From Candidatus Blautia pullistercoris (lineage in GTDB: Bacteria > Bacillota > Clostridia > Lachnospirales > Lachnospiraceae), in the NCBI GenBank assembly GCA_019114545.1, contig DXFG01000058.1, forward strand, positions 1 to 32,119: a DNA stretch of 32,119 nucleotides, given 5' to 3'. A program made the position numbers and the translations under genes. Under the pieces are notes generated by a model, which was not told where the DNA came from, made no database searches, and worked only from the letters and a program-made list of their open reading frames with translations. The first letter of the stretch is position 1. The number at the start of each line of letters is the position of its first letter. Below are positions 1 to 8,803 of the stretch, one piece after another.

Positions 1-44
1 CCAGTGTTGTCAGCGACTCTAAGTCTACTTTCCTGTTGAATCAT
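1..44 (-). CDS. rplN: 50S ribosomal protein L14, N-terminal fragment
   Basis: Only the first 14 codons lie in the window. They read MIQQESRLRVADNT, the standard L14 start. A good Shine-Dalgarno (AGGAGG) sits 9 nt upstream of the ATG at 44-42. L14 is a large-subunit protein at the subunit interface. The position directly after rpsQ is the usual S10-operon order. The rest of the gene is outside the window, so completeness cannot be judged. Confidence 0.93.
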   Translation of the reverse strand, partial: MIQQESRLRVADNT

Positions 45-100
45 GCTGGGATTCCTCCTTCACGAATTTCCAAACTATATTCCCATAATTGAAAAACCAA

Positions 101-355
101 TTATTTCACTCTTTCTACAACTTCTACAAGTCTCCATCTCTTGTCTTTGGACAGAGGTCTTGTCTCCATAACCTTTACGGTATCACCGATGTTACAGGTA
201 TTCTCTTCGTCATGTGCTTTTAATTTATAGGTTCTCTTTACGATCTTTTTGTAAAGAGGATGTTTTACGTGGTCTTCGATAGCAACGACGATAGTTTTGT
301 CCATCTTGTTGCTGACAACTTTACCAACACGTGTTTTTCTCAGATTTCTTTCCAC
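101..355 (-). CDS. rpsQ: 30S ribosomal protein S17
   Basis: This 84-residue protein has the typical bacterial S17 length and sequence: [20 protein letters not shown] at the N terminus, a central HPLYKK segment, and an [19 protein letters not shown] terminus. S17 is a primary 16S rRNA-binding OB-fold protein of the small subunit. It lies between rpmC and rplN in the S10 operon. No anomaly was seen. Confidence 0.98.
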   Translation of the reverse strand: MERNLRKTRVGKVVSNKMDKTIVVAIEDHVKHPLYKKIVKRTYKLKAHDEENTCNIGDTVKVMETRPLSKDKRWRLVEVVERVK

Positions 356-394
356 GATTATGCTGCTCCTTTCTATCTAATAGGAATTTCTTCC

Positions 395-607
395 TTACGC
401 ATTTGCCTTCTGAGCAATCAGAGTCTGGATTCTAGCGATGTTCTTACGAACCTCTTTAATTCTGCTTGTATTGTCCAGCTGATTTGTTGCATTCTGGAAT
501 CTCAGGTTAAAGAGTTCCTTTTTAGCAGCTACTAATTCTTCCTGTAATTCTGCAGCTGATTTTGTTCTTAAATCTTCTACATAATTTTTAATTTTCACTG
601 TTATCAC
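395..607 (-). CDS. rpmC: 50S ribosomal protein L29
   Basis: The 70-residue product is helical and ends with a conserved L29 signature ([13 protein letters not shown] followed by [14 protein letters not shown]). L29 sits near the peptide exit tunnel, close to L23, and forms part of the docking site for trigger factor and SRP. Its start at 607 overlaps the end of rplP by 20 nt, so the two are probably translationally coupled. The N terminus [13 protein letters not shown] is a few residues longer than some homologues. Confidence 0.97.
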   Translation of the reverse strand: MITVKIKNYVEDLRTKSAAELQEELVAAKKELFNLRFQNATNQLDNTSRIKEVRKNIARIQTLIAQKANA

Positions 608-1019
608 CGCCTTCTAAGTCTGCACGAGAAACGATTTTACATTTGACTGGCAACTTATGCATTGCAAGACGTAATGCCTCACGGGCTGTTTCTTCCGGAA
701 CGCCTGCGATTTCAAACATTACTCTGCCTGGCTTTACAACTGCTACCCAGTATTCTAAGGCACCTTTTCCGGAACCCATACGTGTTTCTGCTGGTTTTGC
801 TGTTACTGGTTTGTCTGGGAAAATCTTGATCCAAACTTTACCGCCACGTTTGATATAACGAGTCATGGCAACACGGGCAGCCTCGATCTGGTTGGATTTA
901 ATCCAGCAAGGCTCTGTTGCAACCAGACCGAATTCACCGTAGTTGATTTTATTTCCTCTTAACGCTTTTCCTCTCATGGAGCCACGGAATTGTTTACGAC
1001 GTTTTACTCTTTTTGGCAT
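588..1019 (-). CDS. rplP: 50S ribosomal protein L16
   Basis: L16 binds 23S rRNA near the A site. From [13 protein letters not shown] the product is 143 residues, as expected for the family. I chose the ATG at 1019; the in-frame ATG six bases upstream would add only Met-Leu. The conserved [10 protein letters not shown] and [16 protein letters not shown] segments are present. The 3' end overlaps rpmC. Confidence 0.97.
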   Translation of the reverse strand: MPKRVKRRKQFRGSMRGKALRGNKINYGEFGLVATEPCWIKSNQIEAARVAMTRYIKRGGKVWIKIFPDKPVTAKPAETRMGSGKGALEYWVAVVKPGRVMFEIAGVPEETAREALRLAMHKLPVKCKIVSRADLEGGDNSEN

Positions 1020-1027
1020 TAACATAA

Positions 1028-1684
1028 TTATTTATCGCTCCCTTCCTTAGTTCCTTTTGTTGGAAGTACTTCGCCATTGTAGACCCATGTCTTAACGCCA
1101 ACTTTGCCGTAAGTGGTATCTGCTTCAGCGAAACCATAGTCGATATCTGCTCTTAAAGTCTGAAGGGGAATGGTTCCCTCGATGTAAAATTCTGTACGGG
1201 CCATATCCGCTCCGCCCAGACGTCCGGATACGGAAGTTTTGATTCCCTTTGCGCCGGCTTTCATTGTTCTGGACATTGCAGACTTCATAGCACGACGGAA
1301 GGAAATACGGTTCTCAAGCTGAAGAGCAATGTTCTCTGCTACCAGCTGAGCGTCTTTATCCGGTCTCTTTACTTCTTTGATGTCAACAACTAATTTCTTA
1401 TCTGTATATTTCTGTAATTCAGCTTTCACTTTCTCGATTTCAGAACCGCCTTTACCGATTACTACTCCCGGTTTTGCAGTGTAAACAATCACTTTTACTC
1501 TGTCAGAAGCTCTCTCGATTTCGATTCTGGAGATGCCTGCGCTGTATAATTTCTTTTTCAGAAATGTTCTGATATTATAATCTTCCACTAAGTTGTCAGC
1601 GAAATCGCCTTCAGCATACCATTTGGAATCCCAGTCTTTGATAACGCCGACTCTGAGTCCGTGTGGGTTAACCTTCTGTCCCAT
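1028..1684 (-). CDS. rpsC: 30S ribosomal protein S3
   Basis: S3 is 218 residues and begins [20 protein letters not shown], the canonical bacterial start. The KH-domain loop [18 protein letters not shown] is intact at about residues 75-92. The C-terminal domain carries the [20 protein letters not shown] motif. S3 lines the mRNA entry channel and helps unwind mRNA. It lies 11 nt after rplV and 8 nt before rplP. Confidence 0.98.
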   Translation of the reverse strand: MGQKVNPHGLRVGVIKDWDSKWYAEGDFADNLVEDYNIRTFLKKKLYSAGISRIEIERASDRVKVIVYTAKPGVVIGKGGSEIEKVKAELQKYTDKKLVVDIKEVKRPDKDAQLVAENIALQLENRISFRRAMKSAMSRTMKAGAKGIKTSVSGRLGGADMARTEFYIEGTIPLQTLRADIDYGFAEADTTYGKVGVKTWVYNGEVLPTKGTKEGSDK

Positions 1685-1695
1685 GATATTCCTCC

Positions 1696-2082
1696 TTATC
1701 TCTCATCCAATACAACTGTGATATGGCAGTTTCTCTTTAAGATTCTGTAAGCTCTGCCCTGTGCTCTCGGTTTGATTCTCTTCATTGTAGGTGCTTTGTT
1801 AGCGTAGCACTCTGCAATGTAAAGATTTTCCGGATTCATACCATTGTTGTTCTCAGCATTTGCAATAGCTGATTCCAGTAATTTTTTGATCACGCTGGAA
1901 GCGTATCTTGGATTGTATGTTAAGATACCAAGTGCAGTCTGCACGTCTTTGCCACGGATAACATCCAGTACGTAGCAAGCTTTCTGTACGGACATTCTTG
2001 CGTAGGATAACTTTGCAGAGGGTCTTGTATCTTTATTAGCATTTCTTGCTCTTTTAATCTGACTTCTATGTCCTTTTGCCAT
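1696..2082 (-). CDS. rplV: 50S ribosomal protein L22
   Basis: This is a full-length 128-residue L22. Its long beta-hairpin reaches into the exit tunnel ([20 protein letters not shown]), the region in which macrolide-resistance changes occur in other species. The hairpin looks wild type in length. The N-terminal [14 protein letters not shown] extension is common in Clostridia. It is 22 nt downstream of rpsS with a good ribosome-binding site. Confidence 0.97.
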   Translation of the reverse strand: MAKGHRSQIKRARNANKDTRPSAKLSYARMSVQKACYVLDVIRGKDVQTALGILTYNPRYASSVIKKLLESAIANAENNNGMNPENLYIAECYANKAPTMKRIKPRAQGRAYRILKRNCHITVVLDER

Positions 2083-2104
2083 GATAAAAGCCTCCTTTCA
2101 AATA

Positions 2105-2386
2105 TTAACGAACACCTGATTTTTTCTCGTCTTTGCCGTGTCCTCTATAAGTTCTTGTAGCAACAAACTCACCAAGTTTGTGGCCAACCATATCTTCTGT
2201 AATATAAACCGGCACATGTTTTCTTCCGTCGTGAACAGCGATTGTATGTCCAACGAAGGAAGGGAAAATTGTGGAACGACGTGACCAGGTTTTAATAACT
2301 GTCTTATCGCCGGCAGCATTCATAGCGTCTACTTTTTTCAGTAAGCTTTTATCTGCGAACGGTCCTTTTTTTAATGAACGAGCCAT
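2105..2386 (-). CDS. rpsS: 30S ribosomal protein S19
   Basis: The 93-residue protein starts [19 protein letters not shown] and contains the family motif [21 protein letters not shown]19 binds 16S rRNA in the head of the small subunit with S13. The start is fixed by AGGAGG eight bases upstream. It lies 14 nt after rplB. Confidence 0.98.
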   Translation of the reverse strand: MARSLKKGPFADKSLLKKVDAMNAAGDKTVIKTWSRRSTIFPSFVGHTIAVHDGRKHVPVYITEDMVGHKLGEFVATRTYRGHGKDEKKSGVR

Positions 2387-2400
2387 TGTCTTACCTCCTA

Positions 2401-3246
2401 TTATTTAGCTAATGTTTTGCCATCTCTTCTTCTTACAATTAACTTGTTAGACTGTTTGTTTTTCTTTCTTGTCTTCAAGCCAAGAGCCGGTTTGCCCCAT
2501 GGAGTACATGGACCTGGGCGTCCGATACCGGTCTTACCTTCACCACCACCATGTGGATGATCGTTGGGGTTCATAACAGAACCACGAACGGTAGGTCTGA
2601 TGCCCATGTGACGTTTACGTCCTGCTTTACCGATGTTGATAAGGCTGTGCTCGCCGTTTCCTACTACGCCGATAGATGCGCGGCAGTTTAAAGGAACCAT
2701 TCTCATTTCGCCTGATGGAAGACGAAGTGTTGCATATTTTCCTTCTTTTGCCATTAACTGTGCTCCGTTACCAGCAGAACGAACCAGCTGTCCGCCTTTG
2801 CCCGGATACAGTTCAATGTTGTGTACCATAGTACCAACGGGAATACTAGCTAAAGGCAGGCAGTTTCCAGGTCTTACCTCGGCATTCTCGCCGTTCATGA
2901 TCTTCATGCCAACCTTTAATCCTTCTGGAGCTAAGATATATGCTTTCTCACCGTCTGCATATGCGATCAGAGCGATGTTAGCTGTTCTGTTCGGATCATA
3001 TTCGATAGTCTTAACTGTTGCAGGGATATCGTCTTTTCTTCTCTTGAAGTCAACGATTCTGTATTTTGTTCTGTTTCCGCCTCCGCGGTGTCTTACTGTG
3101 ATTTTACCTTGATTATTACGTCCAGCATTTTTCTTTAAGGACACAACCAGAGATTTCTCTGGAGTTGAGGTTGTGATCTCGCTGAAATCAGAACCTGTCA
3201 TGTGTCTTCTGGAAGGTGTATATGGGCTGTAGGTTTTAATTCCCAT
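2401..3246 (-). CDS. rplB: 50S ribosomal protein L2
   Basis: L2 is a primary 23S rRNA-binding protein near the peptidyl-transferase centre. The 281-residue product starts at [14 protein letters not shown]; an upstream in-frame start would add six residues that hold the Shine-Dalgarno codons (AAAGGAGAG), so I rejected it. The signature [20 protein letters not shown] includes the conserved His needed for peptidyl transfer. It is separated from rplW by 229 nt, unusually long for this operon. Confidence 0.98.
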   Translation of the reverse strand: MGIKTYSPYTPSRRHMTGSDFSEITTSTPEKSLVVSLKKNAGRNNQGKITVRHRGGGNRTKYRIVDFKRRKDDIPATVKTIEYDPNRTANIALIAYADGEKAYILAPEGLKVGMKIMNGENAEVRPGNCLPLASIPVGTMVHNIELYPGKGGQLVRSAGNGAQLMAKEGKYATLRLPSGEMRMVPLNCRASIGVVGNGEHSLINIGKAGRKRHMGIRPTVRGSVMNPNDHPHGGGEGKTGIGRPGPCTPWGKPALGLKTRKKNKQSNKLIVRRRDGKTLAK

Positions 3247-3264
3247 TACTGTCTCTCCTTTCAT

Positions 3265-3475
3265 ATCCGCCAGCCGGCAACATGCCCTGGCGTTTCTTTG
3301 CCGCAGCCAAATATCGGATTAATTTTTCTTGACTGCTGTAGTTATCATCGTAGTTTGTACGGGTATGTTCACTCAACTAAACTCGGCTGTCGCCTTCAGC
3401 TCTGCCTTGTCAAGGTCCGTGAACGGGGTCCGACTAAGGCTCAACTATCGCCTGACGGCTCTGTTTCGCCAAGTC
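3265..3475 (-). repeat. rplW-rplB spacer with two imperfect ~42-nt direct repeats
   Basis: The gap between rplW and rplB is normally a few tens of bases; here it is 229 nt. It holds two related units, 3376-3417 and 3433-3475. Both begin ACTAA, share TCGCCT and GCTCTG cores, and end in CAAG...TC. GTTCAC (3367-3372) and GTGAAC (3419-3424) can pair around the first unit. No reading frame with a start and Shine-Dalgarno is present. It could be a structured regulatory RNA for the distal part of the operon or a small inserted repeat; the sequence alone does not decide. Confidence 0.6.
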
Positions 3476-3775
3476 TTATAACCCCTCAAAAATTTCAATA
3501 TCTTTGCTATCTTCTGTAAGAGTTACGATAGCTTTCTTTGTCTTAGCTGTTTTCCCGAAGGTCATTCCTCTTCTTTTTGTCTTGCCATCTAAGTTCATGG
3601 TGTTGACAGATTTTACTTTTGTTCCTTCGAACATTTTTTCAACAGCTTCTTTGATCATGGTCTTGTTAGCCTCTGTGTGCACTAAGAAAGTATATTTCTT
3701 CTCGCCCATGGCTGCCATGCTCTTCTCTGTTACAATCGGTTTCAGGATTACATCATAATACTGTACGTTTGCCAT
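3476..3775 (-). CDS. rplW: 50S ribosomal protein L23
   Basis: This 99-residue protein has the L23 hallmarks: [13 protein letters not shown] near the N terminus and an [19 protein letters not shown] segment. L23 is the main ribosomal contact for trigger factor and SRP at the exit tunnel. Its ATG overlaps the rplD stop codon (TAATG), so translation is probably coupled to rplD. The long spacer with repeats follows its stop codon. Confidence 0.98.
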   Translation of the reverse strand: MANVQYYDVILKPIVTEKSMAAMGEKKYTFLVHTEANKTMIKEAVEKMFEGTKVKSVNTMNLDGKTKRRGMTFGKTAKTKKAIVTLTEDSKDIEIFEGL

Positions 3776-4395
3776 TATGCGTATACCTCCTCAATTGCTG
3801 CTGCAGAAGCTTTTGTCAGGATCAGTGTATTGTATTTCAGTACATCGTATACGTTGATAGTACCTGGTAATGCTGTGATCACATCCGGAATATTTCTTGC
3901 GGACAGTACCACGTTCTGATCGTTATCAGCCAGAACAACCATTGCTTTAGAAACATTCAGGTTATTCAGCACGTTCTGCATTGCCTTTGTCTTAATTTCA
4001 TCTAATTTCAGATCTTCCAGAACGATCAGCTTATTCTCCTGTACTTTGCTTGTCAGTACAGATTTCAGAGCTGCTCTTCTTTCTTTTTTATTCATCTTCA
4101 GAGAATAATCTCTAGGTGTTGGTGCGAATACCACACCGCCGCCTGTCCACTGTGGAGCTCTTGTTGAACCCTGTCTTGCATGACCGGTTCCTTTCTGTCT
4201 CCAGGGTTTTCTTCCGCCGCCGGATACTTCAGAACGTGTTTTTGCCTTCTGTGTACCCTGACGATTATTTGCAAGCTGACGAACAACAGCTAAATGTACT
4301 AAGTGGTCGTTGATCTCTACACCGAACACCGCATCGTTTAATTCCATTGTTCCAACTTCTTTGCCTTCCATATTATAAACAGATACGTTTGCCAT
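3775..4395 (-). CDS. rplD: 50S ribosomal protein L4
   Basis: L4 is 206 residues from [15 protein letters not shown]. The upstream in-frame start would add seven residues, but AGGAGG lies just before the chosen ATG. The loop reaching into the exit tunnel is present ([20 protein letters not shown], about residues 58-77). In gammaproteobacteria L4 represses its own operon; whether it does so here is unknown, although a structured leader precedes rpsJ. Confidence 0.97.
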   Translation of the reverse strand: MANVSVYNMEGKEVGTMELNDAVFGVEINDHLVHLAVVRQLANNRQGTQKAKTRSEVSGGGRKPWRQKGTGHARQGSTRAPQWTGGGVVFAPTPRDYSLKMNKKERRAALKSVLTSKVQENKLIVLEDLKLDEIKTKAMQNVLNNLNVSKAMVVLADNDQNVVLSARNIPDVITALPGTINVYDVLKYNTLILTKASAAAIEEVYA

Positions 4396-4424
4396 TTGTA
4401 TGGTCCTCCTTTCCAACGAAAACT

Positions 4425-5054
4425 TTATTTGCCGGCTTTCACTGTTTCTTTAACGGTAACTAAGGATTTCTTAGGTCCTGGAACAGCGCCTTTTACCAGA
4501 AGCAGATTGTTTTCAGCATCTACTCTTACGATCTCAAGGTTCTGTACAGTCACTTTTACATGTCCCATCTGTCCTGGCATTCCTTTTCCTTTGAATACCT
4601 TGGAAGGATCAGAACAAGCGCCGTTGGAACCTGCGTGACGGTGATATTTAGAACCGTGAGCCATAGGTCCTCTGGACTGTCCGTGTCTCTTGATGGCACC
4701 CTGGAATCCTTTACCTTTGCTGATAGCAGTAGCATCGATCTTGTCCCCTGCTGCAAAGATGTCAGCTTTGATTTCCTGTCCTAAAGAGTATTCGCCTTCC
4801 AGCTTTAACTCCCTTACATATCTTCTGCAGGAAACTCCGGCTTTGTCAAAGTGTCCTTTCATTGGCTTATTCACAAGATTTTCTCTCTTGTCGCCAAAGC
4901 CAACCTGTACTGCTTCATATCCATCGTTGTCCATGGTCTTAACCTGTGTTACCACACAAGGACCAGCCTGCAATACAGTTACTGGAGTCAACACTCCGTC
5001 TTCGTTGAAGATTTGAGTCATTCCGACTTTAGTAGCTAAGATTGCTTTCTTCAT
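4425..5054 (-). CDS. rplC: 50S ribosomal protein L3
   Basis: The 209-residue L3 starts [20 protein letters not shown]. The long loop approaching the peptidyl-transferase centre is intact, with GHRHAG-type sequence ([20 protein letters not shown], about residues 134-153). L3 is an early assembly protein of the large subunit. A 117-nt gap with a short AT-rich hairpin separates it from rpsJ, and an AGGAGG precedes the start. Confidence 0.98.
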   Translation of the reverse strand: MKKAILATKVGMTQIFNEDGVLTPVTVLQAGPCVVTQVKTMDNDGYEAVQVGFGDKRENLVNKPMKGHFDKAGVSCRRYVRELKLEGEYSLGQEIKADIFAAGDKIDATAISKGKGFQGAIKRHGQSRGPMAHGSKYHRHAGSNGACSDPSKVFKGKGMPGQMGHVKVTVQNLEIVRVDAENNLLLVKGAVPGPKKSLVTVKETVKAGK

Positions 5055-5171
5055 TTTTTACCTCCTGTGAATCTACAGCGGATTACACTGTGTTGTGCAA
5101 TCATCCTAGACAAACAGTCGATATATAGTTCTATATCAACCTTGTAAGGATAATCTCTTCATCAAACAGAA

Positions 5172-5489
5172 TTATTTCTGTTTCATCTTGATATCAATAT
5201 ACACACCTGCAGGCATCTCCAGTCTTGCCAGAGCGTCTACTGTTTTCTGTGTTGGTGCGATGATATCGATCAGTCTTTTATGAGTTCTCTGCTCGAACTG
5301 TTCTCTGGAATCTTTGTCTTTGTGAACCGCACGCAGGATTGTCACAACCTCTTTCTTTGTAGGAAGGGGAACCGGTCCGCTAACAGTTGCTCCATTCTTC
5401 TTAACAGTTTCGATGATTTTGCCTGCAGACGCATCTACTAACTGATGGTCGTAAGCTTTTAAAGTGATTCTCATTACTTGACTTGCCAT
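5172..5489 (-). CDS. rpsJ: 30S ribosomal protein S10 (NusE)
   Basis: S10 belongs to the small-subunit head and also acts as NusE in antitermination complexes. From [15 protein letters not shown] the product is 105 residues, the family norm. The open frame continues upstream for 19 codons, but these lie over the GGAGGAG ribosome-binding site and the structured leader, so I chose the internal ATG. The motif [20 protein letters not shown] is typical. It is the first gene of the operon. Confidence 0.97.
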   Translation of the reverse strand: MASQVMRITLKAYDHQLVDASAGKIIETVKKNGATVSGPVPLPTKKEVVTILRAVHKDKDSREQFEQRTHKRLIDIIAPTQKTVDALARLEMPAGVYIDIKMKQK

Positions 5490-5713
5490 AAAAAAAGTCT
5501 CCTCCTTTTCGCACTTTTTGTAGTACGACAAGCGGCGACTGTACACATTCCCGTGTGTGTCATCTCAAATCTGCACACACTCCCACTCATTCGTGGTAAG
5601 TCTCTTGATGTTATACAGTGACTTGTCGTCAGTTTCCTAACTTGACATTCGCTCCACGGAAAACCTGCCACATAGGCAGCAACCTCACGCTTCATAGCTA
5701 TCATGTCACAGCA
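5490..5713 (-). ncRNA. Structured leader of the S10 operon
   Basis: About 220 nt lie between the predicted transcription start and rpsJ. The leader can form a long-range stem: ACGACAAG (5525-5532) pairs with CTTGTCGT (5622-5629), and ACTGTA (5538-5543) with TACAGT (5614-5619). Inside this closure are two local hairpins, GTGTGTG/CACACAC (5553-5580) and CCAC/GTGG (5583-5596). Nearer the 5' end CTGCC/GGCAG can form a further stem. This suggests an autoregulatory leader; the ligand (for example L4) is a guess. A frame open through the region is explained by the stems and has no Shine-Dalgarno. Confidence 0.6.
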
Positions 5714-5719
5714 CTTGTT

Positions 5720-5748
5720 AGTATAATAGAAGTTTTTCCAGATTGCAA
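5720..5748 (-). promoter_or_regulatory. Promoter of the S10 ribosomal operon
   Basis: On the minus strand, TTGCAA (-35, 5743-5748) and TATACT (-10, 5720-5725) are separated by 17 bp. This is a good housekeeping sigma-A promoter. It lies just after the terminator at 5797-5833 and gives a leader of about 220 nt before rpsJ. Confidence 0.8.
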
Positions 5749-5796
5749 GCTTTTTTTCTCTGGTTTTGTATTTTTTTTGTATTTTTTTCCATACAT

Positions 5797-5833
5797 AAAA
5801 AGCACCGGAAACAATTTTGTTTCCGATGCTTTT
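5797..5833 (-). terminator. Intrinsic terminator after the signal-peptidase-like gene
   Basis: Arms AAAAGCA-c-CGGAAACA and TGTTTCCG-a-TGCTTTT form a stem of 15 pairs with one C.A mismatch and a 4-nt loop. On the minus strand a run of five T follows. It ends transcription of the gene at 5908-7116 before the S10 promoter. A shorter T run on the other side could make it partly bidirectional. Confidence 0.85.
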
Positions 5834-5907
5834 CCTTCTATATAATATATGAAACGAGTGTACTGACACAGCCATAATTCAACGAATGACTTGTCTGATA
5901 TATACCA

Positions 5908-7116
5908 TTAAAGAATATCTGAGTAATCCAGCAGTGTAACCTGATTATCTTTATCCTCTTTTACTTCAGGAGTATCTCCTGCAGCCTGTGCTTTCGCCAG
6001 GAGTTCTTCTATTGTAGGCGCATTAGGAACAGATTCTGGATTGAAGCTTCTCTCTTCTTCCAGGGTCTCAGGAATTTCCTCAGGCTCCTCCTCTTCCTGG
6101 GCTTCTGCCTCTGCTTCCATCTCTTCTTCCGGTTTTTCTTCTTCTGCTGCTATTTCCTCTAAAGATTCTGTTTCTTCAGAAAGAGGAACATCCCATTCTT
6201 CCTGTTGGATTTCTTCCGGAACTTCCTGGATTTCATCAGGAATGTTTTCCTGGTCTAAACTGCTGATATCCGGCATCACGATAGTGGCATCCGGAACCTG
6301 CTCCGGTTCACTGATCTTGGAAACACCTGCAGCTACAGAAGACATGGCCTCTTCCACTGCTTTATCAAGATCTTCTTCCGTTGAAAAATTTTCCCGGGAA
6401 ACTGTCTCTTCAAAATCCTGATCTTCAGAAAGCCCTTCTTCTGTTTCTTCTGTTTCTTCTGTTTCTTCTTCCTCTTCGTCCTCTTCCCGAATCCCTTTTC
6501 TCGCCATTTTTCTGCGGCGTTTTTCTTCCTTTTTCAGTCTTCTGCGTTCCCGGCGAGAAAGAACCTCTTCTTCCTCCTCATCTTCCCTTTCGTCTTCTTC
6601 CTGAGAATCTTCTTCATCCTCCTCGTCATCCTCTTCCTCGTCTCTGTCTTTTCGCCAGATCTCAGAAAGAATAAACAGAATAATCAGGAAGACAATTCCC
6701 AAGCCTACAACGATCAGACCTTCTGTACTCTGAAGAGCGATAGCTCCATAGCCGATAAAGGGAACCACCAATACCACTCTGGGGACAGATTTCTGTATCG
6801 TAATGTTCTGCTCGTCGCTGTTCCTGTTATAAGGATCGCTCACTCTGTAGGCGCCTGCACTGGCATCCATATCTGTAATCTCATAGATATAATCGCTGGA
6901 ACCTTCGCTGTAGATAATCCGGTCGCCCACCTCCAGGTCACCGGCATCCGTGCTCCGCCCATAGGCTACGGATCCTACCGGAAGGTTTGTATCGGTCTCC
7001 GTATTATCATTCATGACCGTATCTACTCCTGCAAAAGGAGGCACCAGCAGTGCAGCCGCTACAGCAATGGCAGCGATCACCACCAGGTTTACAATGATCT
7101 TCAAAAATTTTGACAT
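5908..7116 (-). CDS. Signal peptidase I (SipW/S26B)-like membrane protein, probably inactive, acidic tail
   Basis: The 402-residue protein has an N-terminal membrane segment (about 5-30), an extracytoplasmic domain (30-120), a second segment (about 125-155) and a cytoplasmic tail of about 245 residues dominated by Glu, Asp and Lys/Arg. The layout and the segments LPVGSVAYGR, LEVGDRIIYSE and VVPFIGYGAIALQSTEGLIVV match SipW-type signal peptidases. The usual S-M-x-P motif with the nucleophilic Ser is not there; VMNDNTETDTN occupies that place, and the GD-A-N region reads VSDPYNRNSD. I infer a non-catalytic homologue. The tail is rich in EE repeats. It starts with AAGGAG before ATG and has its own terminator; its substrate or partner is unknown. 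Confidence 0.7.
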   Translation of the reverse strand: MSKFLKIIVNLVVIAAIAVAAALLVPPFAGVDTVMNDNTETDTNLPVGSVAYGRSTDAGDLEVGDRIIYSEGSSDYIYEITDMDASAGAYRVSDPYNRNSDEQNITIQKSVPRVVLVVPFIGYGAIALQSTEGLIVVGLGIVFLIILFILSEIWRKDRDEEEDDEEDEEDSQEEDEREDEEEEEVLSRRERRRLKKEEKRRRKMARKGIREEDEEEEETEETEETEEGLSEDQDFEETVSRENFSTEEDLDKAVEEAMSSVAAGVSKISEPEQVPDATIVMPDISSLDQENIPDEIQEVPEEIQQEEWDVPLSEETESLEEIAAEEEKPEEEMEAEAEAQEEEEPEEIPETLEEERSFNPESVPNAPTIEELLAKAQAAGDTPEVKEDKDNQVTLLDYSDIL

Positions 7117-7200
7117 TTTTTATACTCCTTACTTTACAGCTTGGCCGTTATATTTTGTGATTTGTTTTATCTTATCATTTTTCAGCCAGGATGTATAGAG

Positions 7201-7268
7201 CGAATTTTCAATAACGATTCCGTCATAAGTGAATCTAAGCTACATGGCTGAATCGTTACGAATTTTCA
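7201..7268. repeat. Interleaved direct and inverted repeats between pepM18 and the S26-like gene
   Basis: CGAATTTTCA occurs at 7201-7210 and again at 7259-7268 in the same orientation. Inside these, AACGATTC (7213-7220) and GAATCGTT (7250-7257) are perfect inverted repeats with a 29-nt loop. The element fills the 165-nt gap between the two minus-strand genes. There is no T run, so it is not a standard terminator. It could be an operator, a recombination footprint or a small RNA stem. Confidence 0.6.
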
Positions 7269-7281
7269 GCTATACTAACTC

Positions 7282-8661
7282 TTACATGTCTTTCAGGAAA
7301 GCACAGTATCCTCTGTATGCCTCATAGATATCTACTTTGCTGGCGATTTCCCATGGAGAATGCATGTTCAGTACTGGCACACCGCAGTCAATAACTTCCA
7401 TATTATAGTTTGCCAGAATATAGGCGATAGTTCCTCCGCCGCCCTGGTCCACCTTACCCAGTTCTGCGGTCTGGAAAGCTACATGATTTTCTTCCATAAC
7501 TTTGCGCAGCTTTGCTATGTATTCCGGATTGGCATCATTTGATCCGCTCTTTCCACGGGAACCTGTATATTTATTAAAAGTAATTCCATGGCCCAGGTAT
7601 GCTGCGTTCTTTTTCTCCATAACCTCCGGGTAGTTGGGGTCAAAGGCAGCGCTGACATCAGAAGACAGCATCATGGAATTTTTTAAAGCTCTTCTCAAAA
7701 GCAGTTCGCTGTACTGTCCTGCAGCATTCATAACCTCTGCAGTTGTGTTTTCGAAGAACCGGGACTGCATGCCGGTAGCACCTACGCTTCCGATCTCTTC
7801 TTTATCCACTAAAAGGCACACCGAAGTATATTTCACCTTATCCTGGGCCAGCATAGCCATAAAAGAAGGATACGCACATACACGGTCATCATGTCCGTAG
7901 GCCATGATCATGCTTCTGTCCAGACCGTAATCTTTTGCCGGTCCTGCCGGAACCACTTCCAGTTCTGCGGAAAGAAAGTCCTCTTCCTGGATTCCGTATT
8001 TCTCCTCCAACAGTTTCAGGATCCGGGCTTTCACCGGCTCTTTCTCTTCTTCCCCTGTTTCTAAAGGAATACTTCCCACAAGTACATCCAGATTTTCTCC
8101 CTCTACGACTTCCGCTGCATTTTTCTGCATCTGTTTTCCGGAAAGATGGATCAGAAGGTCTGAGATACCTACCACCGGATCATCCTCTTTCTCTCCCACA
8201 ACTACCGGAATAATCTCTCCACTCTTCTTTGCTACCACACCGTGAAGGGCCATGGGCAGAGTCACCCACTGGTATTTCTTCACACCTCCATAATAATGGG
8301 TATCCAAAAGAGCCAGCTCTGTATCTTCATATAAAGGATTCTGTTTCAGATCCAGTCTGGGTGAATCTACATGGGCTCCCAGGATCCGCATTCCCTTTTC
8401 TATAGGTTCCTCGCCGATGATGTACATTGCCAGAGTCTTCCCCATATTATTGGCATAAACTTTATCTCCCGGCTTCAGCTCTGTTCCCTGAGCGGTTATC
8501 TCTTCCAGATTTCTGTAGCCTGCTTTCTCCGCCATTTTTATCATTTCGGAAACACATTCTCTTTCTGTTTTGCAGCAGCTCATAAAATCTTTATATGCTC
8601 CACAGAAATCAAAAACTTCTTTTTTATCTGTGTATTTTTTCCATGCATTTTCCGTCTTCAT
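7282..8661 (-). CDS. M18-family aminopeptidase (aspartyl aminopeptidase-like)
   Basis: This is a 459-residue zinc aminopeptidase of the M18 family, which removes N-terminal residues from peptides in the cytosol. Metal and catalytic motifs are visible: GAHVDSPRLDLK (first His/Asp), DKEEIGS (the Glu pair), SSDVSAAFDPNYPEV (Asp) and the C-terminal MHSPWEIASK (His). I start at MKTENAWKKYTDK because GGAGGCGG lies 8 nt upstream; an upstream ATG would add eight residues across that site. It has its own promoter at 8704-8732. Lachnospiraceae proteins of this type are often labelled aminopeptidase 1 or ApeB-like. Confidence 0.93.
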   Translation of the reverse strand: MKTENAWKKYTDKKEVFDFCGAYKDFMSCCKTERECVSEMIKMAEKAGYRNLEEITAQGTELKPGDKVYANNMGKTLAMYIIGEEPIEKGMRILGAHVDSPRLDLKQNPLYEDTELALLDTHYYGGVKKYQWVTLPMALHGVVAKKSGEIIPVVVGEKEDDPVVGISDLLIHLSGKQMQKNAAEVVEGENLDVLVGSIPLETGEEEKEPVKARILKLLEEKYGIQEEDFLSAELEVVPAGPAKDYGLDRSMIMAYGHDDRVCAYPSFMAMLAQDKVKYTSVCLLVDKEEIGSVGATGMQSRFFENTTAEVMNAAGQYSELLLRRALKNSMMLSSDVSAAFDPNYPEVMEKKNAAYLGHGITFNKYTGSRGKSGSNDANPEYIAKLRKVMEENHVAFQTAELGKVDQGGGGTIAYILANYNMEVIDCGVPVLNMHSPWEIASKVDIYEAYRGYCAFLKDM

Positions 8662-8703
8662 GCTTATCCGCCTCCTGTTATACATTTTTTCATAGCTATT
8701 TCG

Positions 8704-8732
8704 ATTCTACTACAACTTTCCGCTGATTGCAA
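8704..8732 (-). promoter_or_regulatory. Promoter of the M18 aminopeptidase gene
   Basis: The minus strand reads TTGCAA (8727-8732), 17 bp, TAGAAT (8704-8709). It lies about 40 nt upstream of the aminopeptidase start. It is back to back with the acetyltransferase promoter, whose -35 begins at 8741, only 8 bp away, so the two may compete or share regulation. Confidence 0.7.
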
Positions 8733-8740
8733 GGCAGGGG

Positions 8741-8769
8741 TTGCTTCTTCCAGGCTTATCTTATATAAT
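8741..8769 (+). promoter_or_regulatory. Promoter of the GNAT acetyltransferase gene
   Basis: TTGCTT (8741-8746), 17 bp, TATAAT (8764-8769). With this promoter transcription would start at about 8776, after the nearest ATG (8774). That supports the TTG at 8804 as the true start codon. Confidence 0.7.
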
Positions 8770-8803
8770 TAGCATGAATTCTGAACGAAAGGCGGCACCT
8801 GTT

